Origin: a virus
Length of the DNA: 36,182 bases
Direction: 5' to 3' (one strand)
IMG/VR virus record: IMGVR_UViG_3300046387_000022
Span: 1-36,182 of that record
Positions 22,501 to 31,600 of this stretch are shown one piece after another; within the stretch, counting starts at the first letter, position 1; every line of letters begins with the position of its first letter. The notes below the pieces were generated by a model. That model was not told where the DNA came from and ran no database searches. It saw nothing but the letters and a program-made list of their open reading frames with translations. The position numbers and the translations under genes were made by a program.

Positions 22501-25329
22501 GTCTTCGATTAACTGTTGAGCTTCGCGCTGTGCAGTACCACGTTCTTTACCCAACCCAAGGAAGTTAGATACCACGCGGATGAATTCTTGCCAGACACTA
22601 AGCGGCCTACCGTCTGGGTTGATTCGAGCTAGCTCACCTTGGAAGGTGGGGTTAGTAAAGGCTTCAGCGACAAACTCTGCTACGTTCTTAGACCCATAAG
22701 AGTTACGTAGGTACTCTTTGCTAGCCTCATGCAGCTTCATCAACTTCTTGGTAGTCGGATGTGACGGATTCTTCAGAGTGTTGATCGTTGCAGCGTGCGC
22801 CATTTCGTGCAGTAGCACGTACACATCTGTGTAGTCCTTGTTCAGTACGATTGTGTTGTCTGCGGTTATAAACCGCCCGTCAACTTGCCTACCATCTACC
22901 GTACCCAACTGGCTTGGGGGTACGATCATTATTTTAGTATCACCAGTAAAGTCAGACAGCTTCTTTGCTACGCGAGATATAAATTTATCTCCTGACTTGT
23001 TAGCTAGTTCTAGTAAGGCTCGACGTAGTTCGTTGTTACGTACCGCACGCTTTACAGTGTCAGGCAGCGAAGCATCCAACACCTCGGTGTAGTCTCTCGG
23101 AGGTGCGTTGAGGACTTGTTCGGATGCAACACGCATAGCGTCTGCTTTACTGAGACCTTCTTCTTTTACGAGCCTGTCTCTTTCTGCACGGCGTTCGGCT
23201 AGGAGGCTTTGTTTGTCGGCAGTCTTTTCCTCTGGGGCACGTAAATCTACGTCCGCCGCAGGTTCTTCTACAGTGGGTTCTGCCGGGGCGGGTGTAGGTT
23301 CCTTCGCCAAAACCTCTTCTACGGTAGCTGGTGTGGCTGCGGCAGTGGCTGGCATAGCCCGCTCTGCACGGCGTTGAGCCTCTACAGTCTCTTGAGGTAT
23401 GACTTCTTCGCCTATATCGGCAAGCTGCTCGTTGGCTTTTACACCTTCTTCAGTAGCTTTCTCTAGCTTCTTCTCGGCACGCGCCAGCTTGCGTTGGTTA
23501 GCCTGCGTTGGCTTTGTTGTTACAGCTTCTTCGGCTTTAGTTACTTCAGTTCGGGCTGCGTTAACCTTGGCTACTGCCGAAGTAACCTTTCGAGCTAGTG
23601 CACCACGCTGTTTTCTTGCTCCAGCAGCAGGCTGTCCAACGCTTCTTCCAACATCTCCCACTGCTCGTCCGTCAGGCACAGCAGCGATGGCGGTATCTTC
23701 ACCGACTGCTGTAGGCTCCACGCCTGATATATCAACTGCATCGCCTGTTCCACTTCTTGCTGCGACAGGTTCTCTTTTGCGCGGGGTAGGTAGATCACGT
23801 TGCTCACTTGGCACTCCTTCTAGCAATCGGGTAACACCACGCCGAACCTTTTGAGACTTTAGACGGTTAGCTTCGTTAGTTAGCTCAACCCGAACTTCTG
23901 GGTCGTCTAAGTCTTTACCTATAACACGTTTACGTACGGCAGCATTCGGCGCGAAACCGGCGGTAGTAAGGTCTTCTTCTGTGACAGGACGTGTTTCAAG
24001 CGCAGGTGCAGCTTCTGGCGCTACTGCGGCTTCTTCTGCTACAGCAAGTTCGGTCGGAAACAGATCGGGCTGTTCCCGTTGGGCAATCTCAGCACGTTCG
24101 CGACCCGTTCTTACTTCATCAGATACTGGCTCTTCAGTAATGCTTTGTTCTCTAGTACGCCTAGCTAGGCGCTCTCTTTGCTCTTCTCTGCCTAGTGCCT
24201 CGCCTTCCGGCGTTACAGCTAACGTCTCACCAGCAATGGTCTCACCTTCTGGTGCGGGCAACCCTTGTAACTGCGGCCCAACACGTTCTGGCTCTAGCCC
24301 CGGCAGCGGTAACTGGTCAGGGCTTACTTCAGCGGCACGTTCCCCCTCAAACAGTCTGTCTCGCTCTTCCTGATCTATGTCGTCTATGACTTCATCTATC
24401 TTAGGAGTACGTCTTTCTGCGTCATCGAACAGTTCTATTTGGGTGCCTGCCGGTACGTCAGCTTCTTCAACGGCATCGCCAACAGTCTTACCTGCTTTTC
24501 GCGGAGCAAATAGATCAACAAGTCCCTGCAAGATGGCACCTGCTCCACCGCCTAGTGCGGCTTCTTCTGCGGTACCGCCAAACGTCTCAGCAGCAGCGTT
24601 GTACTCCTGTTCGTTCAAGTTCTGTAAGACGTTAGATGCAGCTTCTTGCGCACCTTCAAATCCGCCTGTCACACCTGCGCTGTAGATGCGCTCGCCAATG
24701 GTCTCGACTTTCTCAGGCGGTATCTTGTCAATGAGCTTGTTTAGAGTAGGTAGGTCAGCGAACTTAACTACTTTCGCAACGGGTAGAATATCTAGCAAAC
24801 CGATTGCTGTGCCCCGTAGGGCGGCTTCGCCGCGTTCTTGTTCCGTGGCACCGGCAGCACGAGCACGCTCACTTGCCTCACCAGTACCGGCAGCACCAGC
24901 AGCTAACGCGCCAAGACCTAGAGCAGCCGTGCCGGGGGCACCAGCTATACCAGCGGCAACAGGTATAGAAGCAAGACCAGCGATGGAACCAAGCGCGGAG
25001 CTTAGTTTGTAAGTAACAGATTCTGGGTCTCCACCTTCAGGGCGGAAGGACTCAGCAATAGACTGTATCTTCTCTCTTGCAGCTAGTTCGCTTTCTTCTT
25101 CCAGTGGCGCAGCGAGACCGAGTGCAGCCATCTCACCTACACCGACAACACCCGCACCGAATCCAGAGGTAATGTCCTCGAATATGCCGGTTTCTCGTGG
25201 TGCAGGAGTAGGGCGAGGAGTAGTGCGCCCCGCTAAAACAGCTCTTAGCGCGGTTACAGCTTCTGTATCTCCAGTAGCTAGAGCATTACGGTACGCACGA
25301 AAAACCTTTTCTCTGGATACTACTGGCAT
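19507..25329 (-). CDS. giant polyvalent virion protein (zincin HEMAH and LPD38-like domains)
   Basis: The 1940-residue product has Gly/Ala-rich hydrophobic segments near residues 50-190, a long Pro/Glu/Ala/Arg-rich low-complexity region (about 290-760), a zincin-like motif HEMAH (His841-Glu842-His845), then a long helical body. The C-terminal third (FMWTIGFNASSALVNLSQ onward, ending with GFPPVDYTRQ) resembles the LPD38 domain of phage polyvalent proteins. Such proteins are packaged and may enter the cell with the DNA; peptidase activity is untested. A nested gene overlaps residues about 508-578. It is probably among the last genes of the virion transcript. Confidence 0.8.
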   Translation of the reverse strand: MPVVSREKVFRAYRNALATGDTEAVTALRAVLAGRTTPRPTPAPRETGIFEDITSGFGAGVVGVGEMAALGLAAPLEEESELAAREKIQSIAESFRPEGGDPESVTYKLSSALGSIAGLASIPVAAGIAGAPGTAALGLGALAAGAAGTGEASERARAAGATEQERGEAALRGTAIGLLDILPVAKVVKFADLPTLNKLIDKIPPEKVETIGERIYSAGVTGGFEGAQEAASNVLQNLNEQEYNAAAETFGGTAEEAALGGGAGAILQGLVDLFAPRKAGKTVGDAVEEADVPAGTQIELFDDAERRTPKIDEVIDDIDQEERDRLFEGERAAEVSPDQLPLPGLEPERVGPQLQGLPAPEGETIAGETLAVTPEGEALGREEQRERLARRTREQSITEEPVSDEVRTGRERAEIAQREQPDLFPTELAVAEEAAVAPEAAPALETRPVTEEDLTTAGFAPNAAVRKRVIGKDLDDPEVRVELTNEANRLKSQKVRRGVTRLLEGVPSEQRDLPTPRKREPVAARSGTGDAVDISGVEPTAVGEDTAIAAVPDGRAVGDVGRSVGQPAAGARKQRGALARKVTSAVAKVNAARTEVTKAEEAVTTKPTQANQRKLARAEKKLEKATEEGVKANEQLADIGEEVIPQETVEAQRRAERAMPATAAATPATVEEVLAKEPTPAPAEPTVEEPAADVDLRAPEEKTADKQSLLAERRAERDRLVKEEGLSKADAMRVASEQVLNAPPRDYTEVLDASLPDTVKRAVRNNELRRALLELANKSGDKFISRVAKKLSDFTGDTKIMIVPPSQLGTVDGRQVDGRFITADNTIVLNKDYTDVYVLLHEMAHAATINTLKNPSHPTTKKLMKLHEASKEYLRNSYGSKNVAEFVAEAFTNPTFQGELARINPDGRPLSVWQEFIRVVSNFLGLGKERGTAQREAQQLIEDILAPAAKHRGAPLLASMTDPAGVRRVEKRLKDALPKGPIARAKERIVGEYGALTAGQKNTGLKRKILGFLPNNAVEVELERAGVVGVDKVFAAIENQRGGLTTAEQAVRNSLQPIREWAAKQSGETVKAWNNLIYDSTVDQVDPELTPQQAQKRYGTEPVDGTKQLKIDRYKELRAIYNSKTVGAGGRENYTALRKLYKDQYDQLNDTLQNRIDGLPIAEQAKTNLKNGLYAKMLEATKLEPYFPLTRTGTYFLSVKNPKEGADSAVFAYENAAERFRAAEAYEAEGYEISTFSPSDKASYEDAPSGSFVSSILGIMEAQKQGMTPAQKENFNEVQEQITRLFIEYLPESSFAKSLLRRKGTEGYDVDAVEAARTKAFDLARQVERIKNSRLIDNAVQEMLEANPKMADANSPEIEEVKDRARFAVNPPLDSFAKNSNRMAFMWTIGFNASSALVNLSQIPLFAYPMLAGKYGFGATRDALGGATKLFMGSPTNKDIATLVGDARTPRSIREALRKGDLNAAREALKDKAMPSLDNYYTFSRDKDGKVSYEVRKDLNIDKERADELIDLLPLMELAARRGQLNSSFIADTLSTSQAGRKMSKMDAVTNASALMFHEAEVMNRQVTMVAAYKLALKKFNGDKKKAAEEAVRETQLINGGATLETGPRYARESLGRIALMYKAYGIQMYYTMFKSGRQAVENFFPGDDAKSRELRNEALKQLAGVHLSALFFAGVQGLPLYGAVSMLIDMFREDYEEDTDTMLRQYLDSEVLFKGALSEITGVDVSQRVKLTDLLFEADRFNSDPSPEEEIAHLFGGPAWSIYARGREGIDKLREGEIERGIEDLMPGAVRNAYKAVIRYPRDEGILTRRGDPIYDDLTNGDLLTQLLGFPPVDYTRQADETSTAKRLDIAASAKRRDLLRRYYVAKRFGDREGMRDARQSMREFNESRAVRRDRQKRITGDTIDRSIRGHETRSAEMHNGTTLSPYMKRTVDSGEGFL
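23595..23807 (-). CDS. nested gene, 70 aa, overprinted within the giant gene
   Basis: On the same strand but shifted by one base from the giant gene, a GTG at 23807 follows a strong SD GAAGGAG (23814-23820) with a six-base spacer. The 70-residue product reads like a normal globular protein: MSNVIYLPRAKENLSQQEVE, then two amphipathic helices rich in Gln/Glu/Leu and TDEQWEMLEEALDSLL. The giant frame over this stretch is Ala/Gly/Pro/Arg low-complexity. The nested codons are unusually G/C-ending (mainly CTG for Leu, CAG for Gln), unlike the neighbours. It is likely a real small gene of unknown function. Confidence 0.6.
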   Translation of the reverse strand: MSNVIYLPRAKENLSQQEVEQAMQLIYQAWSLQQSVKIPPSLLCLTDEQWEMLEEALDSLLLEQENSVVH

Positions 25330-25335
25330 ACGAAC

Positions 25336-27090
25336 TTACTGCGCTAGTTTGTTCACAAGAGCTGTTAAATCAGGATTTAAGTTTATACCGTCTGGGGTTC
25401 CACCACCGCCACTACCGCTTAATACGCCTGCACGCCTTTGAATGTCTTCCTCAAAGTCGTTTATACCCGCTCTTTCTAACATCTGAGTAAATTCAACGGT
25501 CATAACCTCAAGCCTATCTATAGCAGCATTAACCTCTTCCTCGCTGCTAGCCATATCAAACCCAGCATCACCCATAATTTCTTTTTGCACATCGGCCTTA
25601 GCCTGCAAGAATTCAGCCGCTAGTTGTGCATAAGCTAGTTCTTTATCCGCTGCTTGTTCCGCAGCGGCACGGCGATCTTCCATCTGATTCAAGAACAGTT
25701 CGAGCTTAGTCTTAGCTCCCTGTATGTCGGCATCAAATGCACGATCACCTTCAGCAATAGCTATTTTTACGTCGTCCGCTGCGGCACTTTGAAGTGCAGC
25801 GGCAGCGGCTCGTTGGTCTTTAGCCAGAACCTCAACGGCATCTTGACCTGATTGAATCTGAGAACCTGCTATGTCCAGATCAAGCTGGATCTTCTCATTC
25901 TCAATACCAAACTGATCCGTCAAATTTTTACGTGCAGCGGCTTCTTGCTGCACACGTTGGTTAAACGCACCTGCGCCGAATCCAGCTAAGGCAGTGCTAC
26001 CTCGACCCGCAGCACCCAAAAGACCCGCTGTAAGTCGCTCTCTACGTAACTTAGCAGGATCTGTCTGTTGCGCTTGTAGCTCTTGCATACGCTGTAGTTG
26101 AGATTCTTTCGGCCCCAATTTACCTTCCTCTCGACCAATAGCGGCTTCAAGAATACCTTTGGTGCGGGCTTCAGCGGCTTTTCTAGCGTCTTCACGAGTA
26201 CCTTCGGGTTTGATGCCCGTATCTTCTAAGAGAGTTCCCGTCATGTCCTGACGCTCCGTGCCCACAACAGTAGGTGAAGGTGTAGGTGGAGCTAACCCTA
26301 GAGCTTCAATTCCTTGTGGTTTCGTAGCATCGGATTCAACTTTGGGGAGTTGAGGAGCTAGTACACCCATACCGCCCATATCAGGTGTTGTGCGTTTAGT
26401 AGGTGCCGCAGATGGTTCTGTTTTTGGAGGGCCACCTAATGCTGCTGTAGGGTCATACTCTTCCGCAAACTGACGTTGTGCTCGACGTGATCCGGCTCCG
26501 GGCATTTTACCCGCTAATGCTTGAGTTCTAGCAGCGGATCTAGCTTCTCGTGCCTTACGTGTGAGGATGTCTTTTTTAGCCATCTCCCTGTTTCTGGGGG
26601 TGTCTAGTTGTTTGAATCGGGATAAAAACTCGCTGATTTCTTCCTCAGATACCGCAGATACCGGCTCTTCACTACCTTCAAAAAACGCAACAATGCCACC
26701 ACCAGCCATCATAGCGGGCTTCTGTGGGCCACCCATAGCAGGTAAGCCTTGCTTGGCAGTGCGCTGTACGTTCTGCTGCGCTCTTTTGTTGATTTCCCCA
26801 AGCGTACCGGCAGTGCGCTGTGCAACGTCGCCTAGCTTTCGGCCTCGCTCCTGCTTAATCATGCCAAGCACTTCTTGCTCACGCTGCTGTGCAATCGTGG
26901 CGGGGTTCTGCTGCATCTGCATCTGCATATTACGAGCGGCAGCTTCTTTCTCGCTTTTAAGTTGCTGTAAAGCAAGGAGATCTACTAGCTCTTGGCTCTG
27001 CTGATAGCGTTGTTGCAGTGCTTGTGGATTGCTCTGGTAGGCATCTTTCTTGCGAGATACTATTTCACCTAAACCCTGTGGATTAAGCAT
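25336..27090 (-). CDS. virion-associated helical protein, 584 aa
   Basis: The start at 27090 has GGAGG upstream and overlaps the previous gene's stop (TAATG). The N-terminal 110 residues are Gln-rich and helical, followed by GGGIVAFFEGS near residue 130, a short Gly-hydrophobic segment also seen in the 229-residue neighbour. A Pro/Thr-rich linker (about 215-290) leads to a long Ala/Glu/Gln-rich helical C-terminal half. No catalytic motif is seen. Context and composition suggest a structural or ejected protein. Confidence 0.75.
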   Translation of the reverse strand: MLNPQGLGEIVSRKKDAYQSNPQALQQRYQQSQELVDLLALQQLKSEKEAAARNMQMQMQQNPATIAQQREQEVLGMIKQERGRKLGDVAQRTAGTLGEINKRAQQNVQRTAKQGLPAMGGPQKPAMMAGGGIVAFFEGSEEPVSAVSEEEISEFLSRFKQLDTPRNREMAKKDILTRKAREARSAARTQALAGKMPGAGSRRAQRQFAEEYDPTAALGGPPKTEPSAAPTKRTTPDMGGMGVLAPQLPKVESDATKPQGIEALGLAPPTPSPTVVGTERQDMTGTLLEDTGIKPEGTREDARKAAEARTKGILEAAIGREEGKLGPKESQLQRMQELQAQQTDPAKLRRERLTAGLLGAAGRGSTALAGFGAGAFNQRVQQEAAARKNLTDQFGIENEKIQLDLDIAGSQIQSGQDAVEVLAKDQRAAAAALQSAAADDVKIAIAEGDRAFDADIQGAKTKLELFLNQMEDRRAAAEQAADKELAYAQLAAEFLQAKADVQKEIMGDAGFDMASSEEEVNAAIDRLEVMTVEFTQMLERAGINDFEEDIQRRAGVLSGSGGGGTPDGINLNPDLTALVNKLAQ

Positions 27091-27920
27091 TAGGTAGTAC
27101 CTCCATTCGTGGGTGGAGTTCCGGCACCACTGCCACCAGTAATCAGATCAATAAACTCGCTAATACCGCCTGCACTACCCAAAATAGTAGATAATGAGCT
27201 AGGTTGGGCATATGAGTAAGTTTGCGCTGCAATCGGCAGTCCTTGCAGTAGTGACTGTTGGAATTGAAGCCCTTTGAAAGGAAAGTCACGCTCTTCACGA
27301 AACTGTCCATAATCAGCAGCTATACCCTCTTGTTCTATTGCTCGTTGTTCAGCCCCACCAGCACGTTGGGCACCTAATGCCTCTAGGCCAAAACGTCTAT
27401 CAGCGGCTAGTTGGTCTCTAGCTTGGTTATACGCCTGTGCATACCCTGTAGCACGAATGTTGGCTAAATTTTGCGCTAGATTACGTGCCCCTTCAGACTC
27501 CATGATTGCTTGTCGAGAACCCCCAAAAGCTCCAGCCTGAGTAAGTCTACTAGCATCTGCTAGTCTTTGACGTTCTGCATCACGAGTCGCCGCCTGCATT
27601 TGCGGTTGGAGTGACGCCTCTAAGTAGGGGTTCATGTACTGTTGAGCAGCAGCCGCATCAAATGTAGCGGGAGTTGTTGGTACGGCTAAATTAGCTAGTC
27701 CTGTAAAGGCTTGTTGTTGCACTCCTGATGGGCCAGCAGTTAGTGGCCCCATATAGGCTTGATAAGGTTGATTGGCAAGCGCCTCACCTTTGCCGAGCAT
27801 TCCAGTAACATAATCACCAGCAAACTCCGCTAATGCGCCTGACCTACCCACTTCTTGTCCCACATTGGGATCATTAGGAACAGTTACACCACCACCAGTT
27901 TCATACTTATACATACTCAT
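27090..27920 (-). CDS. virion-associated protein, 276 aa
   Basis: The ATG at 27920 has AAAGG upstream. The product carries YQAYMGPLTAGPSGVQQQAF, NPYLEASLQPQMQAA, LTQAGAFGGSRQAIMESE and FPFKGLQFQQSLLQGLP, a pattern I recall from many marine phage virion proteins. Most of it is helical and Ala/Gln-rich; the ends are Gly-rich and flexible. The neighbouring genes suggest an internal or tail-associated protein, but no specific role is established. Confidence 0.75.
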   Translation of the reverse strand: MSMYKYETGGGVTVPNDPNVGQEVGRSGALAEFAGDYVTGMLGKGEALANQPYQAYMGPLTAGPSGVQQQAFTGLANLAVPTTPATFDAAAAQQYMNPYLEASLQPQMQAATRDAERQRLADASRLTQAGAFGGSRQAIMESEGARNLAQNLANIRATGYAQAYNQARDQLAADRRFGLEALGAQRAGGAEQRAIEQEGIAADYGQFREERDFPFKGLQFQQSLLQGLPIAAQTYSYAQPSSLSTILGSAGGISEFIDLITGGSGAGTPPTNGGTT

Positions 27921-27925
27921 TGCCT

Positions 27926-28615
27926 TTATGCGGGTAACATCTTTTGAGGTTTAATTTCTTTACCCTGTTTTGGATTACCTGTACGTTCTTTACGTACTCT
28001 GGTCATCATCTGATGTAGCTGTTTTGCACCAGCATCGGAGTTACCGTTACCTAAATGACTTACCACATCCGCAGGTATAACAAACTCTCCGTCACTTAAA
28101 CGGGCTTCTTGACCGCCTTCTATCCTTGCTGGAATCTTATCAGCCATACCATCCGTAGCACCACCTAAGTAGTACCCTTTGTTCATACCAATTATACCAC
28201 CAGCGGCTGCTTTTTGAGGAGGCATGTTAAGTGCTGCCAACCCCTGTGCTTGTGTTCTAGCTTGTTGCCGCGCTTGCTCTACAGACATAGGCTGACGCTC
28301 TGGACGATCTGCATACATAACATCGCTAAAATACCGTCTACCACCTGATCCGGGCCTACGGTCAGAATCTTGTTGCATGGGTACACGTTCGCGTACAGCT
28401 TCATATTTTGGAATACTGCCCTGATACCCAACTACAGGTGTTTTAGAGTCCATAAGCCCAAACTCTTTTAGAGCTAAAGAACCACCTACACCACCTACAA
28501 ATCTACCAAGATCACTACTAAAAAAGTCACCAATACTACTGAGAAAGCCTCCGCTATCTTCTTCAGATTCTGCCTCTGCCGCAGATGAGACTAAATTATT
28601 CCACCAACTACTCAT
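27926..28615 (-). CDS. virion-associated protein, 229 aa, conserved C-terminal domain
   Basis: The ATG overlaps the previous stop (ATGA). The N-terminal half is low-complexity with a Gly/Phe-rich segment. The C-terminal half has [20 protein letters not shown] followed by [29 protein letters not shown] and [12 protein letters not shown], a strongly conserved phage pattern ending in LPA. It is common in marine phage structural blocks; its role is unknown. The AGGI segment recurs in the 584-residue protein. Confidence 0.75.
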   Translation of the reverse strand: MSSWWNNLVSSAAEAESEEDSGGFLSSIGDFFSSDLGRFVGGVGGSLALKEFGLMDSKTPVVGYQGSIPKYEAVRERVPMQQDSDRRPGSGGRRYFSDVMYADRPERQPMSVEQARQQARTQAQGLAALNMPPQKAAAGGIIGMNKGYYLGGATDGMADKIPARIEGGQEARLSDGEFVIPADVVSHLGNGNSDAGAKQLHQMMTRVRKERTGNPKQGKEIKPQKMLPA

Positions 28616-31600
28616 TTATCTTCTCCAATAATCCGTAACAACTCTTCGTTTGTATCTATCACACCCCCACGTTTGCGTGGTATAGGGGGTAAAACAGGTA
28701 AAGAAGGTGTGTTTCTTGGCTGTGGTCTGTCGATTGTACCGTAAGGTGTGGGAAACATACCTGCACGTTGTTGTGGCCCCAATATACTACCAAAATCATA
28801 CAGATAGTCGATCTGAGCCAGCGGAGACTGTTGCACCGTAACTTGTTGCCCTGTTAAATCTGCGGCTCCCATCAACTGATCGAACAAATCCCTACGTTTG
28901 GCTTGTTGAGCTTCTTGTGCAATCTGCTGTTGTATTTGTTGTTGTGCCTGTTGCTGCTGTTGCGCTAGCTCTTGTTGCGTAGCATATATGCCTGTAGGGG
29001 CAAATTTACTCTCAAGATCAAACAGCACGTCCTGCCCTGTTGCAGCTTGTTGCAGCAGATCCAAGTCGGTTTGGTCTATAACGCCATCACCTGTTACGTC
29101 ATAGGCTAGCTGTTCTTGCGTAAACGTGTATGTTTCGGGGTCATTAAGTGCTTCTTGTTGCGCTATAAGATCGGCAACAAAGTCAATGTCCGCATCAGTT
29201 ACTTCAGAAGCGGGCTTACCTACGAGATCGGCAACGGCCTCTATTTCTTCGGTCAGTGCACCCTCAGTGTCACTAATGGCACGTAGAAGGTCAGCCTCTG
29301 TTTCACCGATTGCTGTGCGTAAAGACTCTTCAGACTCACCAATACGCTCAAGCAAGGCTTCTTCTGTGATGCCAAGCTCTTCAGCGAGGTCAGAAATTGC
29401 ACCGCCTAGTGCAGCATCTCTGTCGGCACCCGCTTGCTCTGCTTCGTCAATCTTGTTTAGAAGATCACGTTTAGCGGTATCAACGTCGCCAGACACATCT
29501 TCAATAGCTTTAGCTAGTGCTTCATCACGAGAAAGTCCTTCCTTCTCGTATTCGGCCATCTTATCGAGAATGCTCTTTTCAAGATCATCTATATCTTCAG
29601 ATAGGCTCGACTCTAAATCAGCTAGCTCGTCCTTGAAGTCTTCTCGTATAGAAAGCTCAGAGTCCGATATAGCATCTAGCAAATCTTCTTTTGTTGTACC
29701 TAAATCGCCAGCAAGCTCTTCTATTGCTTGTGCTAACGCTTCATCACGAGTTTTACCTTCTCTTTGTAGCTGTTCTATACGATCAGTAAGTCGTTTTTCA
29801 GAACCTGCTATCTGATCTAGCAACACGCCCGACTCGTTATCACCTATACCATCGCCATCGGTGTCCGTAGTTTCATCTGCATTTTCAGGAAACGCATCTG
29901 TGTTATCACCTACACCGTCACCGTCTGTATCCACCGATTCATTTGGATCATCAGGAAAAGCATCAGAATCATCAGGCACGCCGTCATTGTCAGTATCGAC
30001 GGGGAGTTCAGGTTCTGGCTCAGGTTCTGGCTCAGGTTCTGGCTCAGGTTCTGGCTCAGGTTCTGGCTCAGGTTCTGGCTCGGGTTCTGGCTCGGGTTCT
30101 GGCTCAGGTTCTGGCTCAGGTTCTGGCTCAGGTTCTGATTCTGGTGGTGCTTCGTACTCAGGTGGTTCGTACCCCGTATCCTCTTCGGGTAAAGTACCGT
30201 CTTCACCTACGCCAAAATCTTCGCGTGCAGTGGACTCTGGGTTAAGCGTTTCAATGCGGTCTAAGAGTCTATCTATCTGTTCAGACGTTGTATTTGGATC
30301 ACCAAGTAACCCATCTAACTGAAGCATTAGCATGTTTTCAGAGTAATCAGATACATTATCTGACGCATATTTTTCTGATTTGCCTATAAATGCGGCTAGA
30401 TCTTCTTGTGTCGGGGCATACCCAATGTCGGTAAAATAGTCTAGTGCTTCATTTCTAGTGGTGTACTGCGCGTCAAAGTCTGAACGAAGCTGCCCTAACA
30501 CGGTATTTGCTTGACCCGATTCGGTTTGACGTACGTATTCGGCAGCTTGTTCTTCAGTTAACGTCAAACCCTCACGAGCTGCGGCATCTATGACTTCTTG
30601 CGCGTCGATGTAGCTGCGATCTACTAGATCTGCAACGCTTGCTTCTAAGCGGTCTTCGGCACGATTGCCGGTAAACTGAAGTATGTCGGCTTCAGTAGGC
30701 TCATAGTCTGGATTTTCAGCTTGAAATGCGTCTCTGGATTCGGTGTACGTAATGTAGTCGGCATCAAACGCATCATTTAGCAGGCTAGTTTGTAAGCCGC
30801 CATATTCATCACTGGTTATGCCAAACTCTGCTAGGGCCGCTCTAGCCTCTGCATCGTTAATTAGCCCGTTTTTAGCACCTTCTATCGTGGCATTTATACC
30901 CGCATGAGTAGAACGTATAGCTCCAGCTAAGGCATCTTGTGCGCTATCAATACCCAATACGGCTGCTGTGACTCCGCTACCACCAACAAGACCTCCCATA
31001 CCCGCAGATGCTATTGCGGCTCCCCAATCGCGGTTTGGGTCTACTGATTTTAGAAAAGCCTCTAGTTGTGTAGAAGTTAACGCTTCTTCTACATATTCAA
31101 AAAGACCCTCTGTACCTATAGTTTTTGCAGCTTGCAGCCCTGCAACGAGAGAGTCTCCAGCATCAATACGATCACCTAACTCTTTTACCGCTTCTGCTAC
31201 TTTTGGATCTAAGGTGCCCTTTCTGCCGCCCAATAAAAACTTATCTAATGCTTCGCCGCCCATACCGTAAGAAATAAGCGACAGCACAGCAGCAGTGCTA
31301 CCATTAAGCATTGCAGCGTTATGAGCAAACTCGTGGATCTCATCCATTTGCCCTGCAAACAGTCCATTTGCATTAAGTAAGTTGCCAACAGGTATACCGG
31401 CAGCTTCCATAAGAGCTACTGTAGCTTGGTTGTTTTCTTGTAATTGCTTTAACTTTGCATCAAATGCCTCGTCATAAGCCCCGTCAGCACTACCACCAAA
31501 AGCCTCACTAGCATCAGTGGCGGCAGCGGCGGACATGCCCGACCTTATGCCTATTTGATTTGCCGCGACCTTGGCAGAAGCAGATACTGCACCTTTACCT

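Noticed and set aside
22157-25012. Several long open plus-strand frames opposite the 1940-residue gene
   Set aside because: They are antisense shadows of an Ala/Glu/Arg-rich gene: Ser/Ala/Arg low-complexity products without SD sequences or recognisable motifs.
25986-26195. 69-residue minus-strand frame inside the 584-residue gene
   Set aside because: No SD, and its product is an erratic Lys/Arg/Val-rich shadow; unlike the nested frame at 23595-23807 it lacks any supporting signal.
29861-30322. Plus-strand frame encoding a long Ser-Gly repeat
   Set aside because: Antisense reading of the Glu-Pro tandem repeat; no ribosome binding site, and the minus-strand giant gene explains it.
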